Positions 37,751-46,512 of a stretch of DNA of 60,233 bases are shown one piece after another; positions within the stretch are counted from its first letter, which is position 1; every line of letters begins with the position of its first letter. Both the position numbers and the translations under genes were made by a program. The stretch is from Saprospiraceae bacterium (GTDB lineage: Bacteria; Bacteroidota; Bacteroidia; Chitinophagales; Saprospiraceae): positions 1 through 60,233 of the forward strand of contig JAGOHC010000002.1 of NCBI GenBank assembly GCA_017996375.1, given 5' to 3'. The notes under the pieces were generated by a model. That model searched no databases. It saw nothing but the letters and a program-made list of their open reading frames with translations, and was not told the origin of the DNA.

Positions 37751-37970
37751 ATGGAACTAAATAAATTGGACAACCCTGTTTGGTTTACATTAACGGACAT
37801 TCACAGCGATTTTTGCTTAACGTTTGATACTATAAAGTTTTATCACCCCGATTAGTGTCCGTTTAGTTGATTTACACAACCCTTTCACATTAAAGTAGGT
37901 ATTAACCACTACGCGGCTAACTAACAACTTTTCTGATGCTGGCAGTATCCCATTTCTACACATTAGCTGA
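37751..37970 (+). pseudogene. decayed GNAT-like acetyltransferase gene
   Basis: ATG at 37751 opens a 34-residue frame (MELNKLDNPVWFTLTDIHSD, then FYHPD) that matches the N-terminus of a Bacteroidota GNAT family as I recall it, where HPD is followed by YCPFGG. Here a TAG at 37853-37855 occupies the Tyr position, and translation resumes as CPFS. After one base shift the frame from 37917 reads LTNNFSDAGSIPFL, resembling the next family segment. So at least one nonsense mutation, a G-to-S change and a frameshift are visible. The rest of the gene is lost. Confidence 0.62.
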
Positions 37971-38071
37971 TATAAACTTGTCGGCTATTCCCTAAATAAA
38001 AAACGCTGCTTTTGCACTCGCCGCCACATCAGCTTTTGGCATTTAAAAACAGTTGGCACACTTTAGCTACT

Positions 38072-39442
38072 CTATACACCTTTTTGTTGTACACTGCGAA
38101 TAACGTTTTCTAAAACGCTTAAGCCTTCGTGCAGTTGCTCGTCTGTAATGACCAATGGCGGCAGTAAACGAATACAGTTACCGTATAAACCGCCACGTAT
38201 CAAAATTAAACCTTGCGACGTTGCCACTTTAATAACTGCCAAAGCAAATTCTGGATAAGGCTCTTTTGTTGTTTTATTTTTTACAAACTCTATGGCTTGC
38301 ATAGCACCCTTTCCGCGCACATCGCCAATAATTGCATATATTGCTTTCCAACGTTGGAGCATAGTTGCCATTATGTTGCCGATATGATTGGCGCGCTCCA
38401 TAAATGTGGGTGTCGTTACCATTTTCAACACTTCTATCGCTGCCACACAGGATAGTGGGTTTCCGCTATACGTACCACCCATTCCTCCCAGATGCGGTGC
38501 ATCCATCACTTCCGCTTTTCCGGTAATTGCGGCTATCGGCATTCCGGCAGCTAAGGATTTTGCAATCGTCATCATGTCGGGAATTACACCAGTGTATTCG
38601 CAGGCAAATAATTTGCCGGTGCGCCCTATACCACTTTGTATCTCATCAAATATCAAAACAATATTATGCTTATCGCAGATGCTCCTGAGTTTTTGCAAAA
38701 AAGGAGTCGGTATCGGCACAAAGCCACCTTCGCCCTGTATGGGTTCTATCAAAAAAGCAGCGATGGCGGAAGGATCAACTTGTGAGATGAGGGCATCGTC
38801 CAAACGGTTAATACAATACGCCAAATACTGCGCCTCAGTCATTCCTTCCGGTGTGCGATACATATTCGGTATCGGGAAGCGGTAAATATCTTGCGACATA
38901 GAACCGTACCCATTTTTATATACGTTGTATTTACTTGTCAGGCTCATCGTCAGCATGGTGCGTCCATGATATGCCCCTTCAAAAACTACTACTGCCGGAC
39001 GTTGGGTAGCATACCGCGCAATACTGATGGCATTATCCACCGCTTCGGAACCAGAGTTGTAAAAAAAAGATTTTTTAGCAAAATTACCCGGCACTAATTT
39101 GTTTAACATTTCGGCGAGTATAATAGGTGGTTCGTAGGTAGCAACCATGATGCAAGCGTGCATTAATTTGTCCAACTGCTGCTTGACTGCTGTGACGACC
39201 ACATCGGGCAAATGACCCGCATTGAGCACACCGATACCGCCAGCAAAATCGAGTAGTGTGTTACCATCTACATCAGTCACTACGGCATCTTTAGCGGAGG
39301 CAATAACCACTTCGGTTGCTTTTGCCGAACCGGCCGGAATAGCTGCTGCACGCCGCGCTAATATCGCCCTGCTTTTTTCGCCCGGAATGGGCGTGATGAT
39401 ATTGATAGTTTTTTTTATGTCTGGCGCAGTAGTTAGTATCAT
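38072..39442 (-). CDS. gabT: class III aminotransferase, 4-aminobutyrate aminotransferase-like
   Basis: PLP enzyme of 456 residues. The PLP Lys is in TIAKSLAAGMP; FFYNSGSEAVDNAI, GAYHGRT and VLIFDEIQSGIGRTGK fit 4-aminobutyrate transaminase (GabT) well. The reaction would move the amino group of GABA to 2-oxoglutarate, giving succinate semialdehyde and glutamate. No gabD is seen in the window, so related roles (ornithine or lysine derived) stay possible. Confidence 0.82.
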   Translation of the reverse strand: MILTTAPDIKKTINIITPIPGEKSRAILARRAAAIPAGSAKATEVVIASAKDAVVTDVDGNTLLDFAGGIGVLNAGHLPDVVVTAVKQQLDKLMHACIMVATYEPPIILAEMLNKLVPGNFAKKSFFYNSGSEAVDNAISIARYATQRPAVVVFEGAYHGRTMLTMSLTSKYNVYKNGYGSMSQDIYRFPIPNMYRTPEGMTEAQYLAYCINRLDDALISQVDPSAIAAFLIEPIQGEGGFVPIPTPFLQKLRSICDKHNIVLIFDEIQSGIGRTGKLFACEYTGVIPDMMTIAKSLAAGMPIAAITGKAEVMDAPHLGGMGGTYSGNPLSCVAAIEVLKMVTTPTFMERANHIGNIMATMLQRWKAIYAIIGDVRGKGAMQAIEFVKNKTTKEPYPEFALAVIKVATSQGLILIRGGLYGNCIRLLPPLVITDEQLHEGLSVLENVIRSVQQKGV

Positions 39443-40005
39443 AATTTTTTTTCTAATTTTTTAGACGTGTGATAAGGGTATGATATACAAATTCCTTACC
39501 GATTGTTTGCTGTGGAGCAGTATTTGGTGCAGCTGTTAATTTTTTTTAACAGTACACAACAAAAATTTCTGCGAAGATACGCAAAGCATTTTTCTTCTTG
39601 CTTTTAAGTAGCGAATTGAGAAATTTCATTCTTGCGTTCTGCATATTTTTGGGTGCCGTTATTTCAATTCGGTACATTAAAAAAAATGAGTTTCCCGTTG
39701 TGCTCGGCAATAACCTGTTTTGTCATATTTAGTTGTTATATTTTATTAACAATAAAATGAATATTTTAAATATTTTTTTACTACATTTGCAGAATAATAA
39801 TTTGCAACCATTATCATATTGATAAAAAATTCAAATTATATTTCAAAAACGCACTCGTTTTTTAAGAATTATTTTACCAACTTGTTACTTTTCTATATAA
39901 CTACGTTATAAATTAAGAAGTCCTAAACAGATTAAATAGATTAAACAGACGAAACATTCAAATCTTTACATTTTATTAAATCACTAAATCAATTTAGAAT
40001 TAACC
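39443..40005. other. long intergenic region upstream of the DUF937-OmpA gene
   Basis: 563 nt without a gene. It carries a -7 box at 39782-39789 and otherwise AT-rich sequence with runs such as AGATTAAATAGATTAAACAGAC near 39932. The long leader of about 210 nt before the ATG at 40006 could carry regulation; no structure was recognised. Confidence 0.4.
39782..39789 (+). promoter_or_regulatory. -7 box upstream of the DUF937-OmpA gene
   Basis: TACATTTG is a perfect TAnnTTTG box, about 216 nt before the start codon. The -33 element is unclear. Confidence 0.5.
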
Positions 40006-41280
40006 ATGTCTATCAACCTTCTTGACATTTTAAAAAACCAAGTTGCAGACCAATTAGTTTCTGGCGCAAGCGGCTTTCTTGGCGAAAGCGAGTCAGGCAC
40101 ACGCTCTGCAGTTAATGCTATCCTACCTACCTTGTTAGGTAGCGTTGCTCAAAAAGCTTCAACTGAATCTGGTGCTGCTAGCCTTCTAGGATTACTAAAA
40201 GATGGCGGCCACGATGGCAGTATCTTAAATAACTTATCTGGCCTATTCGGTGGCGGAAGCAATACTGACAGTCTAATGAGTTCCGGTTCCGGAATCTTAA
40301 AAGCAGTATTAGGCGATAAGTTAGGCTCAATCGTTGATTGGGTTGCTTCTTTTAGCGGCATCCGTCAGGGTTCAGCATCTTCATTAATGGGTATGGCTGC
40401 TCCACTTTTGATGGGCTTATTAGGCAAACAAGTTAAAAATCAAGGATTAAACGCTTCTGGTTTAATGAGCCTTTTAGGTGGTCAATCAGACTTCATCAAA
40501 GCTGCCGCTCCAGCAGGAATTTCAAGCCTTCTTGGTTTTAGCGGTTTATCATCCGCTACTGCTGCTGCAAAGCAAGTATCACACACCGTAACAGAAACAA
40601 CTCGCCAAACAGTTGAAGAAGGCGGAAACTTCTTCGGCAAATTGTTACCTTGGTTAGGGTTGCTTTTATTATTGGGCTTATTGTTCTACTTCCTAAGAGG
40701 ATGTGGCAAAAAAACTGCTGATGTCGTTACCGATGCGGTAGAAACTACCACTGCTGCGGTAGATACAGCAGCTACTGTCGCAACTGATGCTGCAAGTGCC
40801 GTAGGCAAATTCTTCTCAAAGAAACTTTCATCAGGCTTTGAGTTAATAGGTGCTGCGGAAACAGGCGTAGAAAGCCAGTTAGTGACTTTCATCGAGGACA
40901 ACAGCGATGCAAACAAGCAAGCGATGGCTGACAAGAAAACTTGGTTCAACTTCGACAGACTTTTGTTTGAAACAGGAAGCGCAACGCTTAAACCAGAATC
41001 ACAAGAGCAGTTGAAGAACGTAGCTGAAATCTTGAAAGCATTCCCTACTGTTGAAATCAAAGTAGGTGGATACACAGACAATGTAGGTAATCCGGCTGCT
41101 AACAAAAAGTTATCTGCTGACAGAGCTAGCAACGTAAAAGCTGAGTTAGTGAAGTTAGGCGTTGACGCTAAGCGTATGTCCGCAGAAGGATATGGCGAAG
41201 AACATCCTGTAGCATCTAATGACACAGAAGAAGGCAAAGCACAAAACAGACGTATCGCTATCCGCGTAGCGAAAAAGTAA
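40006..41280 (+). CDS. DUF937 protein with C-terminal OmpA domain
   Basis: A 424-residue protein. Residues 1-175 form a DUF937 region of repeated helical units rich in Gly/Ser/Leu (NAILPTLLGSVAQK, LMGMAAPLLMGLLG). One membrane helix follows at about 213-230 (LLPWLGLLLLLGLLFYF) and then an Ala/Thr/Val-rich linker. The C-terminal part (about 310-424) is an OmpA-like peptidoglycan-binding domain (FNFDRLLFETGSATLKPES, LSADRASNVKAEL, NRRIAIRV). No signal peptide, so DUF937 should be cytoplasmic with OmpA in the periplasm. A good terminator follows. Function unknown. Confidence 0.85.
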   Translation: MSINLLDILKNQVADQLVSGASGFLGESESGTRSAVNAILPTLLGSVAQKASTESGAASLLGLLKDGGHDGSILNNLSGLFGGGSNTDSLMSSGSGILKAVLGDKLGSIVDWVASFSGIRQGSASSLMGMAAPLLMGLLGKQVKNQGLNASGLMSLLGGQSDFIKAAAPAGISSLLGFSGLSSATAAAKQVSHTVTETTRQTVEEGGNFFGKLLPWLGLLLLLGLLFYFLRGCGKKTADVVTDAVETTTAAVDTAATVATDAASAVGKFFSKKLSSGFELIGAAETGVESQLVTFIEDNSDANKQAMADKKTWFNFDRLLFETGSATLKPESQEQLKNVAEILKAFPTVEIKVGGYTDNVGNPAANKKLSADRASNVKAELVKLGVDAKRMSAEGYGEEHPVASNDTEEGKAQNRRIAIRVAKK

Positions 41281-41302
41281 TTTGCTTTAAAGTAAAGAAT
41301 AC

Positions 41303-41342
41303 GACTGAGTGGCTGAATTTAAAAGGTCACTCAGCTTTTTTT
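41303..41342 (+). terminator. intrinsic terminator of the DUF937-OmpA gene
   Basis: CTGAGTG (41305-41311) pairs with CACTCAG (41328-41334), followed by C and a T7 run, about 25 nt after the stop. Confidence 0.8.
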
Positions 41343-41385
41343 GGCGAAAATTCGTCAATTATTAGATTTTCTTGCTTTTTTTCTT

Positions 41386-41393
41386 TAACTTTG
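41386..41393 (+). promoter_or_regulatory. -7 box of the repeat-protein gene
   Basis: TAACTTTG is a perfect TAnnTTTG box, 77 nt before the ATG at 41471. Confidence 0.5.
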
Positions 41394-41470
41394 CGGCGAT
41401 TTTTAAAGTCCCTTTAAAAGCAATATATCATAAAATATTTAATTAATAAATCAAAACAGCGACCTCTATT

Positions 41471-43138
41471 ATGAGCAAATTATCAAAGTTATTTTTGTCA
41501 GCACTTGTTATGTGCTGTGTCGTTTTTAGCGCAATTGCTCAAGATGACTATCCGCCTAATGCGGTTCCCGGAAAATGTTATGCAAAATGCTATGTTGCAG
41601 ATCAGTACGAAACTATTACTGAACAAGTAATGGTGAAAGATGCTTCAAAGCGTATCGAAACTATTCCTGCGGTTTACGAAACTGCTTCTGAACAAGTAAT
41701 GGTGAAAGACGCTTCTTCTCGTTTAGAAACTGTTCCTGCGGTTTACGAAACTATTACTGAACAAGTAATGGCGAAAGACGCTTCTTCTCGTTTAGAAGTT
41801 ATCCCTGCGGTTTACGAAACTGTTACTGAACAAGTGATGGTGAAAGATGCTTCAAAGCGTATCGAAACTATCCCTGCAGTTTACGAAACTGTTACTGAAC
41901 AAGTGATGGTGAAAGATGCTTCAAAGCGTATCGAAACTATCCCTGCAGTTTACGAAACTGTTACTGAACAAATCGCTGAAGAAACTGCCGCTCGTTTGGA
42001 AGTTATCCCTGCGGTTTACGAAACTGTTAGCGAGCAAGTAATGGTGAAAGATGCTTCAAAGCGCATCGAAACTATCCCTGCAGTTTACGAAACTGTTACT
42101 GAACAAGTAAAAGTTAGTGACGGCAAATCTCGTTTAGAAACTGTTCCTGCGGTTTACGAAACTGTCAGCGAACAAGTAAAAGTTAGCGACGCTACTACAA
42201 AATGGACAAAAGGCAAGAAAGACCCTAACTGTCTTTCTGCTAATCCTGATGACTGTATGGTTTGGTGTTTAACGGAAGTACCCGCTCAATATACTACTGT
42301 TACTAAGCAGGTATTAAAAACTCCAGCTACTACACGCGAAATACCAGGTACAGCCGAGTACAAAACACTTACTAAGCAAGTAATTAAAGCTCCGGCTTCT
42401 ACGCGCGAAATCGCTATTCCGGCTGAGTACAAAACTGTTACCAAGCAAGTGTTAAAAGCTCCGGCTTCTACACGCGAAATCGCAGCAGGTGGTGCAGGTA
42501 CTGGTGCTAACAGTGGCAAAAAAGGTGTAACTTACAAAACAATTACTAAGCAAGTATTGAAAACTCCAGCTACTACACGCGAAGTAACTATTCCAGCTGA
42601 GTACAAAACTATTACTAAGCAAGTGTTGAAAACTCCAGCTACCACACGCGAAATCGCTATTCCGGCTGAGTACAAAACTATTACAAGACAAGTTGTTAAA
42701 ACTCCAGCTACTACACGCGAAATTAGCATTCCAGCTGAGTACAAAACTGTTACTAAGCAAGTATTGAAAACTCCAGCTACTACACGCGAAATTAGCATTC
42801 CGGCTGAATACAAAACTGTTACAAGACAAGTTGTTAAAACTCCAGCTACTACACGCGAAATTAGCATTCCGGCTGAATACAGAACAGTTACTAAATCTGT
42901 ATTGAAGAAAAAAGGTGGCTACAATGAGTGGAAAGAAGTACTTTGCGAAAGCAAACAGACTCCTGAGAAGATTCGTCAAATCCAATTAGCATTGAGAGCT
43001 AAAGGTTATGACCCAGGTCCAATTGACAATATCTTAGGCTCGTTAACACGCGCAGCATTAGAAAAATACCAAACTGCAATGAAATTGCCTGTTGGTAAAT
43101 TAGATACAGAAACACTTAGATCATTAGGTGTAGAATAA
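41471..43138 (+). CDS. secreted charge-swapped 23-residue repeat protein with peptidoglycan-binding domain
   Basis: A 555-residue exported protein (signal peptide to about residue 24). After a short Cys segment (C36, C40) come nine units of the form YETVTEQVMVKDASKRIETIPAV (from residue 46), then a Cys linker (C254, C262, C266), nine units of the form YKTVTKQVLKTPATTREISIPAE (from residue 274; the third carries a Gly-rich insert), and a C-terminal peptidoglycan-binding domain (about 495-555, IQLALRAKGYDPGPIDNILG). Units are 23 residues, one is 22. Glu at positions 2 and 6 in the first set is Lys in the second. No catalytic residues. It has its own promoter and strong terminator. Likely a periplasmic or surface scaffold; I know of similar Bacteroidota repeats but no function. 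Confidence 0.82.
   Translation: MSKLSKLFLSALVMCCVVFSAIAQDDYPPNAVPGKCYAKCYVADQYETITEQVMVKDASKRIETIPAVYETASEQVMVKDASSRLETVPAVYETITEQVMAKDASSRLEVIPAVYETVTEQVMVKDASKRIETIPAVYETVTEQVMVKDASKRIETIPAVYETVTEQIAEETAARLEVIPAVYETVSEQVMVKDASKRIETIPAVYETVTEQVKVSDGKSRLETVPAVYETVSEQVKVSDATTKWTKGKKDPNCLSANPDDCMVWCLTEVPAQYTTVTKQVLKTPATTREIPGTAEYKTLTKQVIKAPASTREIAIPAEYKTVTKQVLKAPASTREIAAGGAGTGANSGKKGVTYKTITKQVLKTPATTREVTIPAEYKTITKQVLKTPATTREIAIPAEYKTITRQVVKTPATTREISIPAEYKTVTKQVLKTPATTREISIPAEYKTVTRQVVKTPATTREISIPAEYRTVTKSVLKKKGGYNEWKEVLCESKQTPEKIRQIQLALRAKGYDPGPIDNILGSLTRAALEKYQTAMKLPVGKLDTETLRSLGVE
41606..42154 (+). repeat. tandem 69-bp repeats, acidic set
   Basis: Eight complete in-frame units of 69 bp (one 66 bp), the ninth continuing into the linker. 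Several are near identical at DNA level, for example the units around 41813-41950, pointing to recent duplication or conversion. Confidence 0.9.
42290..42877 (+). repeat. tandem 69-bp repeats, basic set
   Basis: Eight units of 69 bp (the third lengthened by a Gly-rich insert) with near-identical DNA in the last five; a ninth, diverged unit leads into the peptidoglycan-binding domain. Confidence 0.9.
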
Positions 43139-43163
43139 TTTTGCAAGAAATTTATTCCTTTCA

Positions 43164-43200
43164 AAGCCCTCGTTACTATTCGTAACGAGGGCTTTTTTTT
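43164..43200 (+). terminator. strong terminator of the repeat-protein gene
   Basis: Perfect 12-bp stem AGCCCTCGTTAC / GTAACGAGGGCT (43165-43176, 43182-43193) with a TATTC loop and a T8 run, 26 nt after the stop. Confidence 0.95.
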
Positions 43201-43202
43201 AT

Positions 43203-43235
43203 TTTGCGTAAAACACAAGCATTTTTGTATTTTTG
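43203..43235 (+). promoter_or_regulatory. promoter of the DUF2027-Smr gene
   Basis: TTTG at 43203-43206, a 21-nt spacer, then TATTTTTG at 43228-43235 matching TAnnTTTG. The start codon is 27 nt after. Confidence 0.55.
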
Positions 43236-43261
43236 AGCATACTTTAAACACCAAAGCATTC

Positions 43262-44293
43262 ATGATTTTTCCGATTGGTACAAAAGTGAAACTAAAATTT
43301 ACAGGCGAAGAGGCAACCATTACACATCATTTGGGCGATGGTATTGTCAATATTCGCTTAACCGGTGATATGGATGAGTTTCCTGTTGCCGAAGCAGATT
43401 TAATATTACCACATCAATATAAAGAGGCTGTTCCTGATAACATGCCAGCTATTAGCGAATCCGTTCCGCGAAAGCGCATTTTTGCCGAAACTGACGAAGT
43501 GCAACCATTGGGTATTCACTTAGCATTTGTTCCTAAATATAAATCGGATGATACGATACAAGAGTACGCTGTTTATTTTGTGAATTGTCTGCCGTATTCG
43601 ATTATCGTTGCTTGCAATTTATTTTTGCTGCAAGATGAAGTAGAATCTTTTACCGATAAAGTGGATGAATTATGTGCCGTCGAGATGGGTACGTTGTTAT
43701 TTGATGAATTAAATGACCACCCCGAATATACTACCTCCGCCCAGCGCATCAGTACCGAAGGCTTGCGCGACCACTTCCAAAAAACTGTTAAATTAAAGCC
43801 TAAAAATTTCTTCTCTGCCCTATCATACGCGCCTATTATTGAAGAACAAGCAGTATTGATTACCCTTTTTGAGCACTTGGACCAAACCAAACAAGCCGTT
43901 GCAGAAGACCTCAAACACTACGTTGCCACGCAAGTGAAACAACGCAAGAAACAAGCAACAAAAACCAGTTCGGTTACATTCCAACAAGTGCCCGATACGC
44001 TTGATGTAGCACAGTTTTCTCGAGAAATTGACCTGCACATCGAAAACCTCACGAGCAATTTTACCTCTCTGACTAATGCAGAAATTATTGCGCTTCAACT
44101 ACAACACTTTGAACGGTATATGGCGAAAGCCATTCAACTTAGCGTGGATAGGGTATTTATTATTCATGGCTTAGGAAAGGGCAGGCTTCGCAACGAAATT
44201 GCGCGTTCGCTATCCCACAATACTTATGTGCGAGAGTTTAAAAATGAGTTCCATCCAAAATATGGGTGGGGCGCTACGGAAGTACTGTTTTAA
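43262..44293 (+). CDS. DUF2027 domain protein with C-terminal Smr domain
   Basis: A 343-residue soluble protein. The N-terminal beta domain (IGTKVKLKFTGEEATIT) and central DUF2027 region are followed by a C-terminal Smr (MutS2-type) domain, about residues 260-343: EIDLHIENL, VFIIHGLGKGRLRNEI and YGWGATEV are the characteristic Smr segments. Smr domains bind or nick nucleic acids, so a role in RNA or DNA surveillance is inferred. It is convergent with arfB; their stops lie 11 nt apart. Confidence 0.85.
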   Translation: MIFPIGTKVKLKFTGEEATITHHLGDGIVNIRLTGDMDEFPVAEADLILPHQYKEAVPDNMPAISESVPRKRIFAETDEVQPLGIHLAFVPKYKSDDTIQEYAVYFVNCLPYSIIVACNLFLLQDEVESFTDKVDELCAVEMGTLLFDELNDHPEYTTSAQRISTEGLRDHFQKTVKLKPKNFFSALSYAPIIEEQAVLITLFEHLDQTKQAVAEDLKHYVATQVKQRKKQATKTSSVTFQQVPDTLDVAQFSREIDLHIENLTSNFTSLTNAEIIALQLQHFERYMAKAIQLSVDRVFIIHGLGKGRLRNEIARSLSHNTYVREFKNEFHPKYGWGATEVLF

Positions 44294-44304
44294 TCGTGCT
44301 TACA

Positions 44305-44733
44305 CTAATCATCGTACTGACTTGGCTTTCGCCGAAGGCTTTTTACTATCGAGCGCACCGCCTTTTGTTGCTTGGTGGCAACCCTAACGGCTGCGGGCGG
44401 TTTTGTCTTTTTGCGGGGAAGCACAACCGTTAGTCCTTGTTCAATTATCTTTTGTAATTTTTGCAGCGCATCCTGTTTATTATCTAACTGGCTTCGTGTA
44501 GCTTGCGACATCACGCGAATGTATCCGCGAGCATCTAATCGCATTATCCATTTCTGTAATAATATATTCTTCTGCTGTTCAGATAAGAGCAGGCTTTGCG
44601 AAGGACTCCACAACACAATCACCTTCGTTTCCACCTTGTTGATATGCTGCCCGCCACTACCGCCGGAACGTGCCGTCTGTATAGTACATTCGGCAGCCAA
44701 GCGTTGCCAATCTATATTGCTGTTATCCGCCAT
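44305..44733 (-). CDS. arfB: ribosome rescue factor ArfB (YaeJ, ICT1-like)
   Basis: Peptidyl-tRNA hydrolase that frees ribosomes stalled without a stop codon. From the ATG at 44733 it has 142 residues. The catalytic GGQ is at residues 27-29 in SGGSGGQHINKVETKV. A lysine/arginine-rich C-terminal tail (RKKTKPPAAVRVATKQQKAV) would enter the empty mRNA channel, as in known ArfB. The open frame reaches 44799 but that would run through the hairpin at 44758-44794, so the later start is preferred. Confidence 0.9.
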   Translation of the reverse strand: MADNSNIDWQRLAAECTIQTARSGGSGGQHINKVETKVIVLWSPSQSLLLSEQQKNILLQKWIMRLDARGYIRVMSQATRSQLDNKQDALQKLQKIIEQGLTVVLPRKKTKPPAAVRVATKQQKAVRSIVKSLRRKPSQYDD

Positions 44734-44757
44734 TGTTGATACAAAATTTTCTAAAAT

Positions 44758-44794
44758 AAAAGTAGAGAAAGCCCTGACAACCTTCTCTACTTTT
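44758..44794. terminator. bidirectional-type terminator
   Basis: AAAAGTAGAGAA (44758-44769) and TTCTCTACTTTT (44783-44794) pair perfectly over 12 bp. On the minus strand a TATTTTAG run follows, ending the FadL-like gene transcript before arfB. Confidence 0.8.
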
Positions 44795-44816
44795 ATCAAA
44801 ATTTTTATAAAACTAT

Positions 44817-46301
44817 TTAAAAACGATAGCCCAACGTTAGTTGAAAGGTGCTGTTACGAAGCTGATTGTCAGCAACTTGTGGCGTGGCGTCCACAACTGT
44901 ATAGGGCACGAATACTTCATCGAAATGCTCTACAACATAAGCAAAATCAATGAAAAAACTCTTCTCACGAATACCTGCGCCGAAGCTGTACATCCTCCGG
45001 AAATCACTATTATTGACAAAAGGGCTACCTAAAAGCGAAAGTCCGGCACGCAGACGTAATACATCGTATGCAAATTCTCCACCAAAGCGATAGTTGAAAT
45101 TCCCTTTTAACTTATCGCTAATCTGATTATTCAATTCATCTTCGTATGCTTTATCATCAGCACTTGAACCGGTGCGCGACAGGTTAAAGTTGGCAGCAGC
45201 ATAATCAACATATTCCACATCAGCAGAAATGAAACCGTGTTTGCCAACGATAACACCCAAACCGCTATTTACCCGAAAAGGTGTTGTCAATCCGTATTTA
45301 AAACTTCCTAAATTGAGGGTATCAGTACTTATTTGTCCGTTCGTACCTATTGTAAAATCGTACCCAACATTGGTGGAGTAATCATCTTGCATATCAAAAA
45401 ATGCAGTAGGGGTGTGTATGCCTATCCCTACACGAAACATCTGGTTGATGCGGTAGATAGCTCCGAGTTTTAAGTTTATCCCGGCACCTTTTGTTTTCAC
45501 ATATTCATCAAAACGCAACGCATCGAAGATAGCAATAGAATCATGCTCATCCCTTTCTTCATAATTGCGCGTTTCTTCGTAGTTAATAATCGGGATACCT
45601 AAGGTTGCTCCAATCATCAATTTCTCATCGTAATTACTGGCAATAGCTATGGCGACTTCGTTCAATGAGCCTTTCGCCGAAACAACTTGGGAATGATAAA
45701 ATTTTTGACTCTCTGCACCCGAAAAGTCGTTTTTGTAATTTGTGCTTCCGACATTTTCAGGATATATCGCACCAACAAAGTAGGCAGGATATGCCTCAAA
45801 AGCATCTAACTCATCAATGGTTTTGGTGTTAGCAAGTGCTACAAAACGATCTGCAATAGAGCGTGAAGTATTACCATGATACCTGAACTTTTTTTGAAAG
45901 GTTGCTAATCGGTTAAACCCGATGGCAAAATTGAATGTAGTCCATCGCGGATTGCGTGGCTGTGCGTGCAATACTATGCCCACGTTTGCAAAGTTAAAAT
46001 ATGATTTGCGAGCATCTACATCCGCGTTGCCAGCTCCTAACAAAAGTGAGTTAGTATTATTGATTGCTAATAAAGGCGTTACCGATAATTCAGAACTGCG
46101 GAACGCTGCCAATCCAGCTGGATTGGTGCTGATGGTTGCAAAATCTGCGCCGAGCGCAGTCATACTGCCACCGAGTGCCGAAACTCGCGCCGTTCCGCTT
46201 GCGCTAAGAAATGAGTACCGAACAGCATCATCGAGGTTCTGGCTGTTGGCTACTGTACCGAATAACAAAAGTACGGCTAAAATTGCTGAAACTTTCTGCA
46301 T
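44817..46301 (-). CDS. FadL/OmpP1-like outer-membrane transport protein
   Basis: A 494-residue porin-like protein from the ATG at 46301 (MQKVSAILAVLLLFG), with signal peptide ending ANSQ; the upstream frame lacks signal features. The opening SALGGSMTALGADFATISTNPAGLA is the NPA-containing N-terminal hatch typical of FadL/toluene_X proteins, and the last strand ends FQLTLGYRF with terminal Phe. Likely carries hydrophobic compounds across the outer membrane; substrate unknown. It is followed by its own terminator. Confidence 0.85.
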   Translation of the reverse strand: MQKVSAILAVLLLFGTVANSQNLDDAVRYSFLSASGTARVSALGGSMTALGADFATISTNPAGLAAFRSSELSVTPLLAINNTNSLLLGAGNADVDARKSYFNFANVGIVLHAQPRNPRWTTFNFAIGFNRLATFQKKFRYHGNTSRSIADRFVALANTKTIDELDAFEAYPAYFVGAIYPENVGSTNYKNDFSGAESQKFYHSQVVSAKGSLNEVAIAIASNYDEKLMIGATLGIPIINYEETRNYEERDEHDSIAIFDALRFDEYVKTKGAGINLKLGAIYRINQMFRVGIGIHTPTAFFDMQDDYSTNVGYDFTIGTNGQISTDTLNLGSFKYGLTTPFRVNSGLGVIVGKHGFISADVEYVDYAAANFNLSRTGSSADDKAYEDELNNQISDKLKGNFNYRFGGEFAYDVLRLRAGLSLLGSPFVNNSDFRRMYSFGAGIREKSFFIDFAYVVEHFDEVFVPYTVVDATPQVADNQLRNSTFQLTLGYRF

Positions 46302-46410
46302 TTTATTGGTTTTTATTTTTTGTAAAATTGACGTTACTTGGCATTTGTTTTCTTCAATAAGAAATCGAAGCAAAACCTTTAACTAACTTCATTTCGAAGC
46401 CAAGGTACAA

Positions 46411-46468
46411 AAAAATGGCTACTTCAAAAAAGCATATCTTTTTAATGCTCTTTGAAACAGCCATTTTT
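46411..46468. terminator. long palindromic terminator
   Basis: AAAAATGGCT (46411-46420) pairs with AGCCATTTTT (46459-46468), with further pairs TTCAAA/TTTGAA and AGCAT/ATGCT inside, giving an unusually long interrupted stem. On the minus strand it is followed by a T-run and ends the 46513-47676 transcript. Confidence 0.8.
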
Positions 46469-46512
46469 ACTATTCGGTTGCTATCAACCGATTTGTGGTA
46501 TGCTATGCGTTG

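Noticed and set aside
41606..42877. Regular 69-bp repeats resembling a CRISPR-like array
   Set aside because: The period is coding and in frame, units are contiguous without spacers, and the translated units keep a protein pattern.
42286..42985. Minus-strand frames of 77, 111 and 177 codons opposite the basic repeats
   Set aside because: They are open only because the repeat lacks antisense stops; translated sequence is a meaningless periodic Ser/Phe/Cys pattern.
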